The translations under genes and the position numbers were made by a program. Shown piece by piece: positions 48,906 through 62,114 of a DNA stretch of 64,000 nucleotides; the first letter of the stretch is position 1; each line of letters starts with the position of its first letter. The stretch is taken from the NCBI GenBank assembly GCA_905331475.1, contig CAJNYU010000094.1:47820-111819 (forward strand). Reading direction: 5' to 3'. The stretch is from Rotaria socialis (Eukaryota > Rotifera > Eurotatoria > Philodinida > Philodinidae). The notes beneath the pieces were generated by a model that saw only the letters and a list, made by a program, of their open reading frames with translations, made no database searches and was not told where the DNA came from.

Positions 48906-51900
48906 GAAAATATTATTTATATTCTGGATTAATAAAAGTATCAATCGAAACAATTTACGAAACAGACTATACAGATAAGCTAGTTGTTGTGAAACAAGGA
49001 CTTCCTGTCATAAAAAGTATAATACAAAATTCTTGTGAAATTCGTAATTCTCATCACCGAAGAGAACAAATTGTAACATGTTGGTTTATGACACGAATCT
49101 GGTTTATGCTCTTGATATTATAAACTGCATGTATATCTACGTTGCATAAATAAAACAAAATGATGTATATAATTATCATGCTTAGAAAATTTAGTAAGAC
49201 GACTGCGGGTGTCGCGAAAGTCGTCGTGATTTTGATGACATGGGTGTCTTCAGTTGAGACAAATTATAATGCAACCCTATGCGCAAAAGTTATGAATAAG
49301 TTGTCTTCACGGCGTATTATTGAACTATTCTAGTTAATACATATAAATAAATAAAAAAGCAATTGGTATGCAGAGTGCAATCTAAGAAAAAAGTCGAAAT
49401 CTTTCAATTATGATGCCACTCAATGGGGGAATGGCGGGTTCTCGGGATTTCGAATCCCATGGGAATCCTGGAATCAAATATAAATCCAGGGATTCCAATG
49501 AATATCCAAAGAATACTTAAATTAGATGTCTGAACAACACTAAAATCATAATTCATATTCATGCATAACAAATATTACTTCGTTCCTTTAATATTGTGAA
49601 ACACGTTTCTTTAAGAGAACCACTTAGTGGTATGAAAAATAAGAGTGTGGATGTGAATATTTCGTGGGGATGGAAAAAAATGACGTAGATCATCACCCTC
49701 GTCGATATCGTAAACTGAACGTTCTGGGGTATAGAAGCTACTGATTTCTAACGAAATAATGTGGTCTTAATCGTCACATCTAGTATGATTGTTTATATAG
49801 TTCAATTAGGTGAGAGGTCTCAAACATTTTGTACAATAACGCTCATATTGATTCATATAAGGATGAATCGGACTACAACTTAAAATTTGACATAACATAT
49901 ATAGGTGCGATTGAGCTAAGGGACTCGCTCCGAAGACGAACTTGCGGTCCTTTCATTCTATTCAATACTTAGTAAGTCGTAGCTCTGCAATCAACAGTAT
50001 TCTTCCTAGATTGATCAATAATGATTCATCCGTGAATATTAATACAAAAAAACGGGCAAATAATCTATTGACTAGTTACCTAATGATTGGAATAATATAC
50101 TAATCGATGAGCTTATATTAATTCATTATCCAGCTCGTTTAACAAAATAGACATGATCAATGAGAAAATGTAACGGGTTAGTTCTGATCGATATTACTTT
50201 GATTTTTACTGCCATTTCACGGACAAAGGAAAATAAAACAAGAGCTTTCTTGTCTATAGTATTGATGCATATCTTATGAAAAAATTTGTCTGGACTATTT
50301 TTCTTCTGTGGAAGAATAAACATCGCTCGATTTTCACAATTCAAAGCAAGCTTAGAGCCAATAATTGAATCTTCGAGAAAAAGGCAGACAGCTAGAGAAC
50401 AAAAAGGATGGAGATACGGAACTCGATGAAGATCTTGAATATTCGGGCGAAGTTCAGGCATTCTGGTGCATGTAGAATTTGTTTTATTCCTATCCAAATG
50501 CAGTGCGTTGAACTTTTCATAAAAATTTTCAAAAATGTCACACAAGATAAGAAAAATGTGGTTTCGAAACAATCAGCTTCAAAATGATCTCATGATCTTC
50601 TCCTTTGTGATAATTTTGAAAAGATTATTTATCAAATTTATAATCTAACCTATAATCTTCTTTTCGAATTTGATTTTATTTTTGTTTAGAAAAAAACAAG
50701 AGAATCTGTGATAAAACAAAGTAGATCAATTATACGAATCTTGTGTAAAAAAAAGTCCGTATTGACTAATCTGACGAAAATCATTACAACTCATTGGATC
50801 AATAGTCAAACTAGTATTTTAAATCTAATGTTGCTTTTTTATATTCAAATCAGAGAAATATAGCTGATCCTAAGACAGAATTTATAATTCGTCTTCTGTA
50901 TCAACTAGCGATGAATCTCAATTTTATACAATAAGAGTCTCCGAACCAATTTTTTCTTCATTTTCAAACTATTTTTCTTTGGTGTCAAAATTAATGCGAA
51001 AAACAATACAGTCATAGATAGAGAGCCTCTTATCTTTTAGTAGACGGAAAGGTTGTGCTGCTACCTGATTGCTTTAAGCATGTTTAACTGTCAGATTACT
51101 GAATGAATAAAAGATTACATATAAGACGCCATAGATTCATGTGATTCGACATATTTCTTGTATCTCATTGATGTATCTTATTGCTTGCTGCTATTTGTTA
51201 TTCTACTTCGAATATTTTCTTTTAAAAATAAGAAAGTAATCTGTCGTGTTGTCAAAATGGACTTGATAACAGTCTAATTAGGTCAAGTGCCTAGAATTTT
51301 ATAATAGATAACCCTAGTGAACTATCTTGGGATATACGCCTGAAATACATGAGCATTAGGCGCAAGAGTGTCATGTGCTCTGGACAAATCTTGGTATCTG
51401 AACAGGTCAAACATATGAAAAAAAACACGTTCGCCTAGGAAATGATTTTCCTCAATAGTTGTGTGCAGCTTTTCAAGCCATTTGATAAAGCAATGAAGCC
51501 TTGACACTGGGTTCTATCAGATTTTCAGGACTAGAGTGAGGATCGTAGAGGTTAAGTATGAATTTCTGGAATGTCATTTGCTATTATAAAAAATTCCGAG
51601 AATCCTGCGAATCCTGAATCCGTTTTTTTCCCTTGGTCACACTTCATTGACTCAGGTAAACATTTTATGTTAGAAAAAAAGAAAAAATATGTAACGACTA
51701 TATATACAAAGTAATGCCTCTTGTAGACTCACATTAAAAAATAAGCATTTTGACATCGGCTGGTAAGTAGTCTTATTCGATCATCGATATTTTTACATTA
51801 GTCATGTGTTTGATTTTTACAATATAGCAGTGGAGATAATAATGACAGCAAAAATGAGGAAAGATAAACATGCATTTGTGTGTTTAATATGAAGATATTG

Positions 51901-52432
51901 AAAAAAGTGAGATAGAAAGTGTTACAGAGGCCCCGCTGTAACTTAAATCAATTCACAAAATAGAAATTTATGTTTATATTTAATCAATCAACAACAAATT
52001 TCCTATTTTCGATTCCTAATCTGAATCTGAATCTTTCCTTTATTATTCTTTTTTTTCCTATTTATACTATACTACCCACGCACACACACACACACAAGAG
52101 AGAGAGAGAGAGAAAAGAAACAAAGGAAGAAAAGGCATTTGCTTCTTCAACTAGACTATTTTGTATATAAAGATGATGGTGCATCATTCTATAAATGCAC
52201 TTAAATTCCAGTCGAAGAAGCAATGCCATTATTTACGTCGTCACACATGGGAGGACAGAAGACATAATAGAGAGATATGCAAAGAGAGGAAAGAAAGAAT
52301 GAAAAAGAGCGGTTGGCGTATGTGCATCTCGAGTTGGATTACACATAAGAAATACATAACGTATAAAGATGAAACAAGAATGTATAAGAATAAATAAATA
52401 AATAGCTGGTTAGAGTACTCTCTAACACCTAC
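48906..52432. other. intergenic, no supported gene
   Basis: AT-rich. A 148-codon open frame (50126-50572, minus) and a 61-codon one (51322-51507, minus) have no recognisable domain or signal and are not called as genes. A (CA)n(GA)n microsatellite lies at about 52079-52113. Confidence 0.4.
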
Positions 52433-52605
52433 GATAGGGTTTATGAAAATGCAGTGTATGATACACCCTTTTAAAGTTGTTTAGTCGTATAAACGCTATG
52501 ATAAACCTTTTTATTTCGTCTTTTGATGGGCACATAAAAGGGTTTACCGCATGCTGCTAAACGGTAGAAAAAGATATATCATACGCTGCATTTTTATAAA
52601 CGCTT
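52433..52605. mobile_element. imperfect foldback element
   Basis: The ends GGGTTTATGAAAATGCAGTG (from 52437) and TACGCTGCATTTTTATAAACG (to 52603) are inverted. AAAGGGTTTA and TAAACCTTTTTA motifs pair further in. It is non-coding and MITE-like, just 35 bp before the next palindrome. Confidence 0.5.
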
Positions 52606-52639
52606 TAAACGTTTATCATTCGGCGCTTTTTTATCAGTG

Positions 52640-52792
52640 TAGCTTATAGAAAAAATCAAAAGTTTTGGACAAACCCTCTTCGCGATATGAATCTCTCAAA
52701 ATATTGACGATTTCTATATAAGCTGTATGCTTGAGAGATTCATATCTCGAAGAGGGTTTGTCCAAAACTTTTGCTTTTTTTTCTATAAGCTA
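52640..52792. repeat. near-perfect palindrome, about 60-bp arms
   Basis: The arms 52640-52699 and 52731-52792 read TAGCTTATAGAAAAAA... and its reverse, including CAAAAGTTTTGGACAAACCC and GAGAGATTCATATC, with a few mismatches and a loop of about 31 bp. It can form a long hairpin. Candidate foldback element or hairpin RNA source. Confidence 0.8.
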
Positions 52793-54750
52793 ATCTCACT
52801 GAGGCCTTCCTGCATACAAAGTTTCACGTTCAAATTCGAAAGTATGATATTGCTGGAAAAGCTGGTCCTGTAGAGAAAATTCACTGAAAAATCGAATATC
52901 TCCCTCTAGACAAGCTAAGGGGAGCTAATATTTTAACCTTGTTAGTTTCGCGATGAGAGCTTTCATTTTATCCGAAGATGACCTATCTTTTTACTTATCA
53001 ACACAAACACCTCCATTGTTAGTTACATCTTGGAACATGCATGATCGCCAATTCATTGAAATTTTGTGACACCGAGTTGAACACGTATTCCATGAGAATA
53101 AATTTACTACTTAACAGTGATATTGATTGTTGATATTTTTCCTCCAATGAACTGTTCTTAGAATTTGATATATTCGAAAAGAAATAGATCAATGTTGGAA
53201 GCAAATACAGGTAATTAATGTAAGAAGATTTAATTCATTAGTCAATATTTGATAAAATAATTTTTGTAAGATTTCGATCGTAAATGTTTCTATTATCAGC
53301 GATATTGTTTTCGTCAGTATATGTTCTTTAGTATTTTTCTTTGAAAGATTTTTTACTACCTAGTGGAATATAATCAGTACCATAATTAAAGTAATTATTA
53401 ACTTGAAGGGCAGCCACATACGAATTCCTCACTTTTTCTTTCATGTTCCTTTATTCTAGCGGAGAAAACACAATTTTAGTAAAATAGATTTTCATATACT
53501 TTACATTGAACGATCTTTTATTCTCTATTATTTGTTGTATTACGATTATCAAACTTTCCATGATAGTCCTTGAGCTTTTCTTGCGGTTATTACAACAAAC
53601 TCGGCAGACATAAAATAATTTCACATATATTCTAATCAGTTTATTATAAATGAATCCATGTGCGAAGAAAAAAATAAATAATTTCGCACTAATCAACACA
53701 ATGCAACTGTTGACTATCAGTGTATTGCATGGAATATCATAAATAAAGACTGCCAAGAACTAGAAATTTGTAAGAGACATTTGATTGATTAGATTAGTAT
53801 AGTGTAGCTGAACGGTATGTGTGGGAAAATGTTTAATGTTTAGAAAACTGTGGAATGTTTTTTTCTGAATTCTGAAAAATCAACGAATTGTAGCACAGTT
53901 ATTCAGCGATAGTAGCATATATACTATGGAAAAATTACATAATGACTGTCTGTTGTCATTTGAATATTAATTATATTGTGACACTGAGTTGTCTATTCAA
54001 AAACATATGCATAGTCGTTTTTGATATCTTGCACAGCTTGATAGTTCCCGTTAATGTGATGATTGATATTAAATTGGCAAAAAATGATCATCACGACCAT
54101 GAACAACGTTATATATTCGTAACTCTATAATCGTAAGTAAGAAACAGTCAAGAAATATACATAAGTGAGAGGTACTTAAGTTCAAAAGTATTCTTGAAAA
54201 ATAAAATCACTATTTTACCATTTCAATAGGCTCTAGTCTGCAACTTCGAGACAAATATACTAAACTAAGGTTGTGGTTGCTAATCTTGTTTCTATCGTTG
54301 TTGTAATTTTTATTCAATACAAGTTTACATTCTAATAGAAAAATTCCACGCACTGTAGTCTCCTTGTTTTGTACAACAATGACTAACAGATGTGAATAAT
54401 GCTGATTTTCAAGTGTTACCATTCATGAAAAGATATTCATATGATTATTTTTTTAAAACTCACCACTCAAAGCTAAATGCTATATATGAGAAAGTATATA
54501 ATGCCATGTAGTCACTATATATGAGTTGGAGTTTTTGTACAGGAAATCTAGTTGTTGAACGAATTCGGTCAGTTTAAAAGTAGATATTCTATTCGAAATT
54601 TTTGATGATATTACTAATTATCTGTGTTGTACATCGTAAAAAAAGAAATAGCATTAGGCAGAATATGACATCGATTTAATTACTAGACACTTAGAGCTGG
54701 CGAAGAAGTAATTTATTTTTATTTTCAATTTGACCATTTCATATTTTCAG
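52793..54750. other. intergenic, no supported gene
   Basis: AT-rich. A 101-codon minus-strand frame (53451-53756) has hydrophobic stretches that loosely recall the last helix of a receptor, but too little to call. No repeats noted. Confidence 0.4.
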
Positions 54751-55425
54751 ATGATATCAAGTAGTTTCTACGAATATATCGATAGAGAGAGCATTGATTC
54801 AGATCTTATATGCTTACTTTGCCATAATCCTTTTATTGATCCAATTGTGACTCAATGTGGTGATACTTATTGTCGTCTATGTATTGAAAAAGATATGAGA
54901 ACTGGTTCTCATTGCCCGCCGAAGTCGTGTAATCAATTAGTGAGTACTGACCATTTGACACTAAACCCTCCGTCGCGTCTTGTCGTCTCAATGCTTGATA
55001 AACTTAAAGTTCGATGCCAGCTTTGTGAGAAAACAAATATAAATAGAGGAACCTTTGATGAACATATAACGACAAACTGTCCTGGACGTCGAATAGATTG
55101 TGCAGCGAAGAATATTGGATGTCTATGGTTTGGATCGAGGAACGAACATGATGAACACACGAAAACGTGCTTATTCGAAAAATTAAGACCAATGGCCGAT
55201 ATCTTGTATAAGGTGATTGAAAACCAAAGTTTGGATATAAAAGAGCAAAAAGCTCAACTTGAACAACAAAAGGCTCAGTTACAACAGCAACAGATTCAAA
55301 TCGGCGACATTCAATCAAAAAATCAAACCCAAAAGAATGAAACAGCACCTATTCACAAGCAAATTACAATCCTTCGAGAAGAAATCAACAAATTGAAAAG
55401 CACAACACTTTGGCTCAGTAAGTAA
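54751..55425 (+). CDS. RING / TRAF-type zinc-finger coiled-coil protein (E3 ligase-like)
   Basis: Likely ubiquitin E3 ligase or TRAF-like signalling adaptor. From the Met at 54751: a RING finger (CLLCHNPFIDPIVTQCGDTYC, RLCIEKDM, CPPKSC; C-x2-C...C-x-x-C-x2-C...C-x4-C type), a TRAF-type zinc-finger region (VRCQLCEKTNINRG, DEHITTNCPGRRIDCAAKNIGC, HTKTCLF), then a coiled coil rich in Gln/Lys (EQQKAQLQQQQIQIGD, ITILREEINKLKS). No C-terminal MATH/TRAF domain is seen. The frame ends at LSK with a TAA, but a GTAAGT donor overlaps the stop, so a further exon is possible. An ATTTTCAG acceptor directly abuts the ATG, suggesting a 5'-UTR intron or trans-splicing; seven extra in-frame codons upstream (from 54730) are less likely. 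Proteins of this build are numerous in bdelloids. Confidence 0.75.
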   Translation: MISSSFYEYIDRESIDSDLICLLCHNPFIDPIVTQCGDTYCRLCIEKDMRTGSHCPPKSCNQLVSTDHLTLNPPSRLVVSMLDKLKVRCQLCEKTNINRGTFDEHITTNCPGRRIDCAAKNIGCLWFGSRNEHDEHTKTCLFEKLRPMADILYKVIENQSLDIKEQKAQLEQQKAQLQQQQIQIGDIQSKNQTQKNETAPIHKQITILREEINKLKSTTLWLSK

Positions 55426-57821
55426 ATCTATTTATCACTGCAAAATCGCGTCGAAAGGTGTAACTGTGAGTCTCTAGGTTCGACCCAAGAGGAGGCACAT
55501 AGGGATATTCATTCCCTTCCTATAAAATAAACTTTCTTTCAAATAAATAGTTTTATAATTTTTGAAGATCTTTTCGGTATAGATTTCAATAGAAACTGAT
55601 GAGATAATCGAATGTCTTGCAAACGCTTATTAGACTTTTTCAAAATTTACTAGTGTTGCTCTAGAAAAAAATTCGAAACATAAGAAATCTAATAGAAAAA
55701 GGCTACAGGTTTTATAGTTCAATTCATACAAAGCAATCCGAGAGGTTATATGCATGAATACTATTTATTCATCATTTATCTAGACAAAAGATTTTTTCAC
55801 AGCTATATGGCATTGAATATGTCAACATATTTCATTTGACGAATTCTAATGTTGCTAAATAAATTATCATTTCATTTTATAAATAAGCATTCGAGAATAA
55901 CACAGGAAAATTATTTTTCAAAAAATAGAAACGAATGAAAAAATATCTTGTTTATTATTTTCATTTACCAAGATCAGTATAAAATAAAGTTTTGTTCTGG
56001 AATGATTATGAATGAAAACTTTTTGTTTCTCTTGTATTAATAAAATATAGATCAGAATAATATGACAAGTATCCAAAATGATCTATAATTGTCCATGGAT
56101 TATTAGCTTGATTTTATATTACATTGAAACATGAGACACTCTTGATAGTTCATATCAATTTCTCTAACTTATATTATTTTTTCTCTTTATGGACATATTC
56201 ACTTAAAAAATCGAAACTGTGAACACATACTGAGTTTTTTCCAAAACATAATAACGGTATTTAATCGAAAAACTTAATGCATGTATTCTTGTTATAAGAG
56301 TTCAATAGGTTTAGAAAATTCTTTTCTCATTGCTTAGTTCGGCTATTTAGAGATGTAATTCTTTTATTTCTTTATCATAAACATGAAGTCTAATAGTTCA
56401 ATATGTTCCACCGCTATTTTTATTTTTAAGATATATCAGGCATACTATTTGTTGCTGGTTGATTGGTCTGATATAGGAATATGAAGGAATATTTTCTACT
56501 TATAAGGGTGTGGGTGTGGAGATTGTGATTGGGTGTACTGAATTCCAGAGTAGCGCCCGCACCCAATGCTGATTATACGAGTTTACAGCCATGTATATAT
56601 CAGCAATAGGTAGATACAGATGAAGATAATCCTATGCATTCAGTCTTATACAAATATACTGTCTATAAGAAATTAATTTTTAAAATCTATCAGTAGATAC
56701 ATTTTCTGAGATAACAAACTCAACGTAATTATCTGAATAAAAAAAGATTGAATGAGATATTTTTTTTTGAATCAGCGAATTTTCATCTAAAATACTAGCC
56801 GATATTCTTTTTAGGTTTAGTCTTGTGTATAGAGAATGATTCGAAAGATTCTATTATCTGAACTAACGCATGTTATTATATTGTAGGAATTTGCTACTGA
56901 TTGAATAACACCAAACGAAAGAAAACATATAGAATGTTTTTACAATTTAACCTGCATAGAAGAAGAAAATTGAAGAATGATTCATAACGTCAGAGTATAA
57001 CTCATGAAGGAAAACATCCTATTGATTACGCATTTACCCTAACCTTGTAATTAAAGCGATATTGAGAATTTTATATACTTTACCGTCATTTTAAAATTCA
57101 TTATCTATCTGTTGAATTTATAAAATGAAAGAGAAGATCAAAACTATATAATCGACAATATGGGTAGTGTGTGGACAGACAATAAAAATTTTCGTTTTGT
57201 AAAGAAATTTCGAAAAACAAAATTTGTATAAATCAACTTAAAACTACAATGAACATTAGCTATACATATATGAAGCTGAATAGATAGATAGAGAAATTTA
57301 GTAAGAATAATTCATTCAAGTAAAATCATCAGACAACTAAGCATTTTTAATGAATACGAATCGTTCATTATGTTAACTGATATAGTTGAATTATAGAACT
57401 CACATAAACATTTACAAATGGCAAGTGCTGAGCTTATTCAAGCGTGTTATTTTCCTATTTCACATAACTAGTTTTCTGTCTATTTATAATTTAAATAGAT
57501 ACTTTTATTTGTTTTTAAGTTAACATAGAAACATAATCAGACTATATTTTATTTAAAAGAAATCGTATTTCGTTCGAAAATATCGAAGAACTTTATTAGA
57601 TGTATACAATTATCATATTGATGACGCAAAACAAAAGAATCTTTCATATTGAACATTTCTGTTGAAATATGAAATTAATGATATATTTTGCAGTTCCGTA
57701 CATATCTAAACAGAACAGTGATTTTATTTTGTTACTGTTTTTTCCTTCTTTTCTTGTAAATCATCTGGAACTAATCGATTCTGATTCAGTGTTAAACATC
57801 TTTAATAAACAGTTTTTTAAG

Positions 57822-57853
<32 letters not shown>

Positions 57854-59480
57854 GTTTCTGCAATGAATATGAGCCAGATTTATTGAGAATTGGGAGGGAT
57901 TTCCTTATAAAGAGTATTCTAGTAGAACGACATTTTCCTTTCATCTGTTTTTCCTCTTTGGATAGTTGAATTCTGTTGAAGTTTTCTAACTTTTGGACAA
58001 TCTTCTTCAATTTCTATTAAGATTTGTATTCATCTCAACTTAATCTTATAGTCTAAAAATTTTGACAGACATGATTTTTCATCACTATAGATTCTGATAG
58101 AACTTGAAATTTTCTATTGTCTTATATTTACCTATATGGTGAATATGCTGAAGAATAATATGCGAGTGTTACGTTCGTATAATCTCCTGAATATAGTTTA
58201 AGAAAAAGTGTCTTCGAAACCGTACATGTCGATATAATATTTAAATATATTCTTCAGGAATACAAAATAGTTAATAATATATATCTATATGGGACGATAG
58301 AAAATGCTCGAAAATGTTTTCATTGCCATTGCATTCAATTTATTTTATTTTATTTTATTCTACTCACTGTAGACTTATCACTGTCATAAGAGAACTTTCT
58401 TTCTATAGAATAATCTTCCAATATAGAAAAACTTGTTCTGGCGGGGAATTTTCTTGAATTTCTACAAAAAAGGTAATCTATTCAAAGTATTTTGCTCGAT
58501 ACTTTCACAATTATTTCAAATACTAGCTATACTCGAGAGAGACAGAGATCTCATTTGATTTTATGTTTTCTCTTCCAATTAATATTCCTGCTAATGTCAC
58601 ATAATAATTTTTCTACACTGTAAACTAGAAAATAATTTAAAGATTTAAAAATATTTTCGTCATAGGAAAAGACTCAAAATATGATACTCAAGTTTAAAGA
58701 TAAAAGTACTACGTAATATCGGACCTCCACTTATAAGTCACAGAGCTAATGAACATATTGCAGTGACGTAATTAAGTTTACATTACTAATATACATCCTT
58801 GTATGTGACTAACACATGGTCGCATGCTGAACAGTACGAAATCTTCTATGTCTCTCTCTCTCTAGTATATAAGCTCACGATATATTAGGGGAAATAGGGC
58901 AGTACTATAAGTCAGAGAGTAGTTAAAATTTGAGTTGTTCGAAGAAATAGTTTATTAGAATGTAAATAGTGTTAGACTTGACTTGTAGTGAGAAACATGC
59001 GCACATATTATTATCAACGCAATATTGCTATCTTGATTTATTGTAAACACATTATTGAATAAATTATTATAAGTTGGTATTGTCCAAAAATTATTGCTTA
59101 TTTTTAAATAATAATAAAAATATTTATTTTACATTTCGATGAGTTCGGCAAATTATTTATGCCAATAATATTATTAGAAAATCGATTCAATTTTCATTAG
59201 CATTCTTGATTGTACTACTTACAAGAGTTTCGATTAATTATCTCGATACACCCACACCCTCAAGATATACTCTTTGCATGTCATTTTTTTTTGATCGTTT
59301 AATATGTTCTAATTTTACAAAAGGAAAAATAAATAAATAGAGTTCATCACTTGAAACTCCGATTGAATGACTTTTTAAGGTCTTCTTGGGTTAACTAGAT
59401 TTAATTATTTAAGTTTGATTTTCTACAAAAAATATAGAATTTAAATACGCTTGAGAGAGAAAACAATATGATACATGTGT
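55426..59480. other. intergenic, no gene seen
   Basis: AT-rich for 4 kb. Noted only: a G-rich telomere-like patch (about 56507-56560, GGGTGTGGGTGTGG), a (TA)n run at 57822-57850, a duplicated copy of the NHL upstream segment at 58395-58600 and a C-rich patch at 59248-59260. Confidence 0.5.
58395..58600 (+). repeat. diverged copy of the NHL gene's upstream segment
   Basis: Matches 59485-59650 in order: TATAGAATAATCTTCC, ATCTATTCAAAG, TTTTGCTCGATAC, AATTATTTCA, ATACTCGAGA, GAGATCTC-like, TTTCTCTTC, then a TAACATTTCTGCTAATG-like end that meets the coding exon. It suggests a tandem duplication of the 5' end, with the coding part lost from this copy. Confidence 0.65.
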
Positions 59481-59628
59481 AATTCATTCTATAGAATAAT
59501 CTTCCTGTATAGAAAAAAAGAATGATCTATTCAAAGAATTTTGTTCGATACTTGTGAAATTATTTCATATACTAGCGATACTCGAGAAAGAGAGATATCT
59601 CCGTTTATTCTTACTCTTTCTCTTCTAG

Positions 59629-60551
59629 TTAACATTTCTGCTAATGCTAAATGGGCACAGGACGGAGTGATTATTGCTGGAGACACCGGGGGTGTGGGTG
59701 CCACTAATCGGCTTAGATACCCTCAAGGTCTCTTCGTTGATGATAATCAAACAGTGGTTATTGCTGACTGCTGGAATCATCGTATCACGCAATGGAAGAA
59801 CGGTAATACAACGAATGGACAAGTTGTTGCTGGTGGTAACGGCGGAGGAAATGGATTGAATCAATTGCAGTATCCAACTGATGTATTAATTGACAAAGAG
59901 ACGGATAGTCTCATTATTTGTGATTATGGGAATGGACGAGTTGTACGATGGTCTCGTCATAGTAGTACAACAAAAGGTGAAATACTCATCGACAAAATCG
60001 CCTGTTGGGGATTAGCAATGGATGAACAGAGATATCTCTACGTTTCTGACTACGGAAAAGATGAAGTGAGACGATATCAATTGGGTGAGAAGAGTGGCAC
60101 TCTCGTAGCTGGTGGAAATGGTAAAGGTAATAGGCTCAATCAGCTCAGCTCGCCGACATATCTCTTTGTCGATCGAGATCATTCAGTGTATGTATCAGAC
60201 TACGAAAATCATCGTGTAATGAAATGGAATAAAGGTGCAAAAGAAGGTATTGTGGTTGCTGGAGGACAAGGCCGAGGGAATGCTCTGACACAATTGCATC
60301 ATCCTCATGGGCTCTTCGTTGATACGTTGGGTACACTCTATGTAGCAGACACGTTGAATCATCGTGTACTGCGCTGGACTCAAGGAGGCAAGAAACAAGG
60401 CACTGTAATTGTGGGTGGAAATAGTCAAGGAGCAGAAGCAAATCAGTTCAGCAACCCCATTGGTTTGTCTTTCGATCGACATGGTAATCTCTATGTCGCC
60501 GATTGCGATAACCATCGTGTTAAACGATTTTTTACCGGAAAAGACTTGTGA
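59629..60551 (+). CDS. NHL-repeat beta-propeller protein
   Basis: Six NHL repeats fill the exon and should form a six-bladed propeller for protein or ligand binding: RLRYPQGLFVDDNQTVVIAD, QLQYPTDVLIDKE, ACWGLAMDEQRYLYVSDYG, QLSSPTYLFVDRDHSVYVSD, QLHHPHGLFVDTLGTLYVAD and QFSNPIGLSFDRHGNLYVAD, each followed by an NHRV-type strand and a VVAGGNGxGN turn. No RING, B-box or enzyme domain is present. The exon opens after a TCTCTTCTAG acceptor; the frame is open further upstream but reads a splice-site-like tract, so the true start and probable signal or membrane exon lie upstream and were not identified. Such NHL-only proteins are a large expanded family in bdelloids. The stop follows FFTGKDL, with AATAAA about 40 bp later. 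Confidence 0.75.
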
Positions 60552-62110
60552 ATTGTTTTTTCTTTATTCGTTTCTTTTTCTATATTTTGAAATAAATAAA
60601 CAAGAAAAAAGAAATTTTCTTTTACTCTTTCGCTTCAAAGAAAGAAAAAAGCTAAAATATAACATTACATTACATGTTTCTTTTCTTCTTTTATTTATTT
60701 ATTTGTTAAATGAAAAGAAATGAATTAAATAAAAGAATTTGTTTTTTTTTCGCAAAAAATATTAATTATTAAAGTGGAAAATAAATTGTGTGTTTGAAAA
60801 TATTTATTATTATAATCAAAAATAAAATTTGTGTTATTTAAATGAAAATTTGTATTATTTTCATAAAATACTTATTAGTGAAAGGAAAAGAAAATTTGAG
60901 TTATTTTAATAATGTTTATTTTAAAACTCAAAAAAATGAAGTTACAAAGAAATAAAGAACAAGAATGAAAAATATATATACTTACATTTGTGTTCGTTTT
61001 GATTGAATTTTATTGTTGAATGGAATTAAAACATAAAAAGCAACAATTAATTTTATTTTTTAGGAATAAGATAAGTGAAAGTAATTATATTTACTTTGCT
61101 GTTGATAAAATCGAAATGAACTAAAACGAAATAAGAAGAAATGAATTGATTGGAATGAGAAAATTTTTTTTTGCTTACCAGCTAATAGTTGCTCACGCGA
61201 CCAAGAACTACCTTGGTGGTGCCATAGAGAGCCAAGGCTCTTCACGTACAGACATAGATCTAACGTGTATAGAACATACAACAGAGAGATATATATGCGG
61301 CCTGTACGTGCTAGAGGCACCAAGATAGGCTTGGCCAGTTTCACTCCGATGTATGGAAGGCCTCCGTAGGATGTATTAAATATACAAAAGTATACTTATT
61401 TTTTTTGTATTACTAAAATGAAAGTAGAAAGACAATTATTATCATATAAAAAAAATAATAAACAAATGGGGTAAAAAGCTGAGACAACGGAAAAAAATTT
61501 AAAAACTAAAGCTATTACTTACCTGTGATATTGATAATGGTAAGTATGAATACAGGCTAAAATAGCTAAAAAATAAAATATACATATAATATAATAATGT
61601 AAGAAGAAGAAGAAAGAGAGGGAATGATTTCTAACTTTGAAAATCATTACTATTTATAGTCATTTTTTGTTATTCGTGATAATGAGACAATTGGTAAACA
61701 ATCGAGATCAATTCATTTAATTTCTATTTGTAAAATTTAACATCCCGCTGGTCTTTGATGGTTTTGATCGATTGCATAGCAATCGACCGTAAAGATCACA
61801 AGCATTCCTAAGAATGACAAAAAACAAATCGTGTAGTATTGACTATACCGCTAATTGATCTTTTATGTTCTTCTTCTTCTTCTTCACCTTCACAAAATGA
61901 AATAAGATAAACACTAAGTCAACAACATCAAATGGTTATCGAAATCCATCACAAATGGCAATTTTCAATTGTTGTTAATATCTTCTCTAACATCATTATA
62001 TTATGGAACAATGAATGCATGAAAACAAAAAAAAACAAGTCTTTCTTATAGTTAATTTTCTTTATTTTTTAGTTTGAATATTATTCTACTGTTTATTATA
62101 TTCATGGATT
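60552..62110. other. intergenic, no supported gene
   Basis: Very AT-rich. On the minus strand, 61172-61350 and 61523-61560 each end in a good donor (GTAAGC, GTAAGT), which could be exons of a non-coding or poorly conserved transcript. No domain is seen. A short GC-richer patch (61185-61370) coincides. Confidence 0.35.
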
Positions 62111-62114
62111 AAAC

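Noticed and set aside
50126..50572. 148-codon open frame on the minus strand
   Set aside because: No domain, no flanking exons, and composition like the surrounding spacer. A protein search would be decisive.
53451..53756. 101-codon minus-strand frame with hydrophobic stretches resembling a receptor's last helix
   Set aside because: Only one weak helix-plus-basic-tail resemblance and no other receptor motifs nearby.
55440..55500. tRNA-like B-box text (GGTTCGACCC) after the RING gene
   Set aside because: No matching acceptor stem, D arm or anticodon arm could be drawn around it.
61060..61344. 94-codon minus-strand frame
   Set aside because: No domain and an internal strong splice donor; at most a non-coding or fast-evolving exon.
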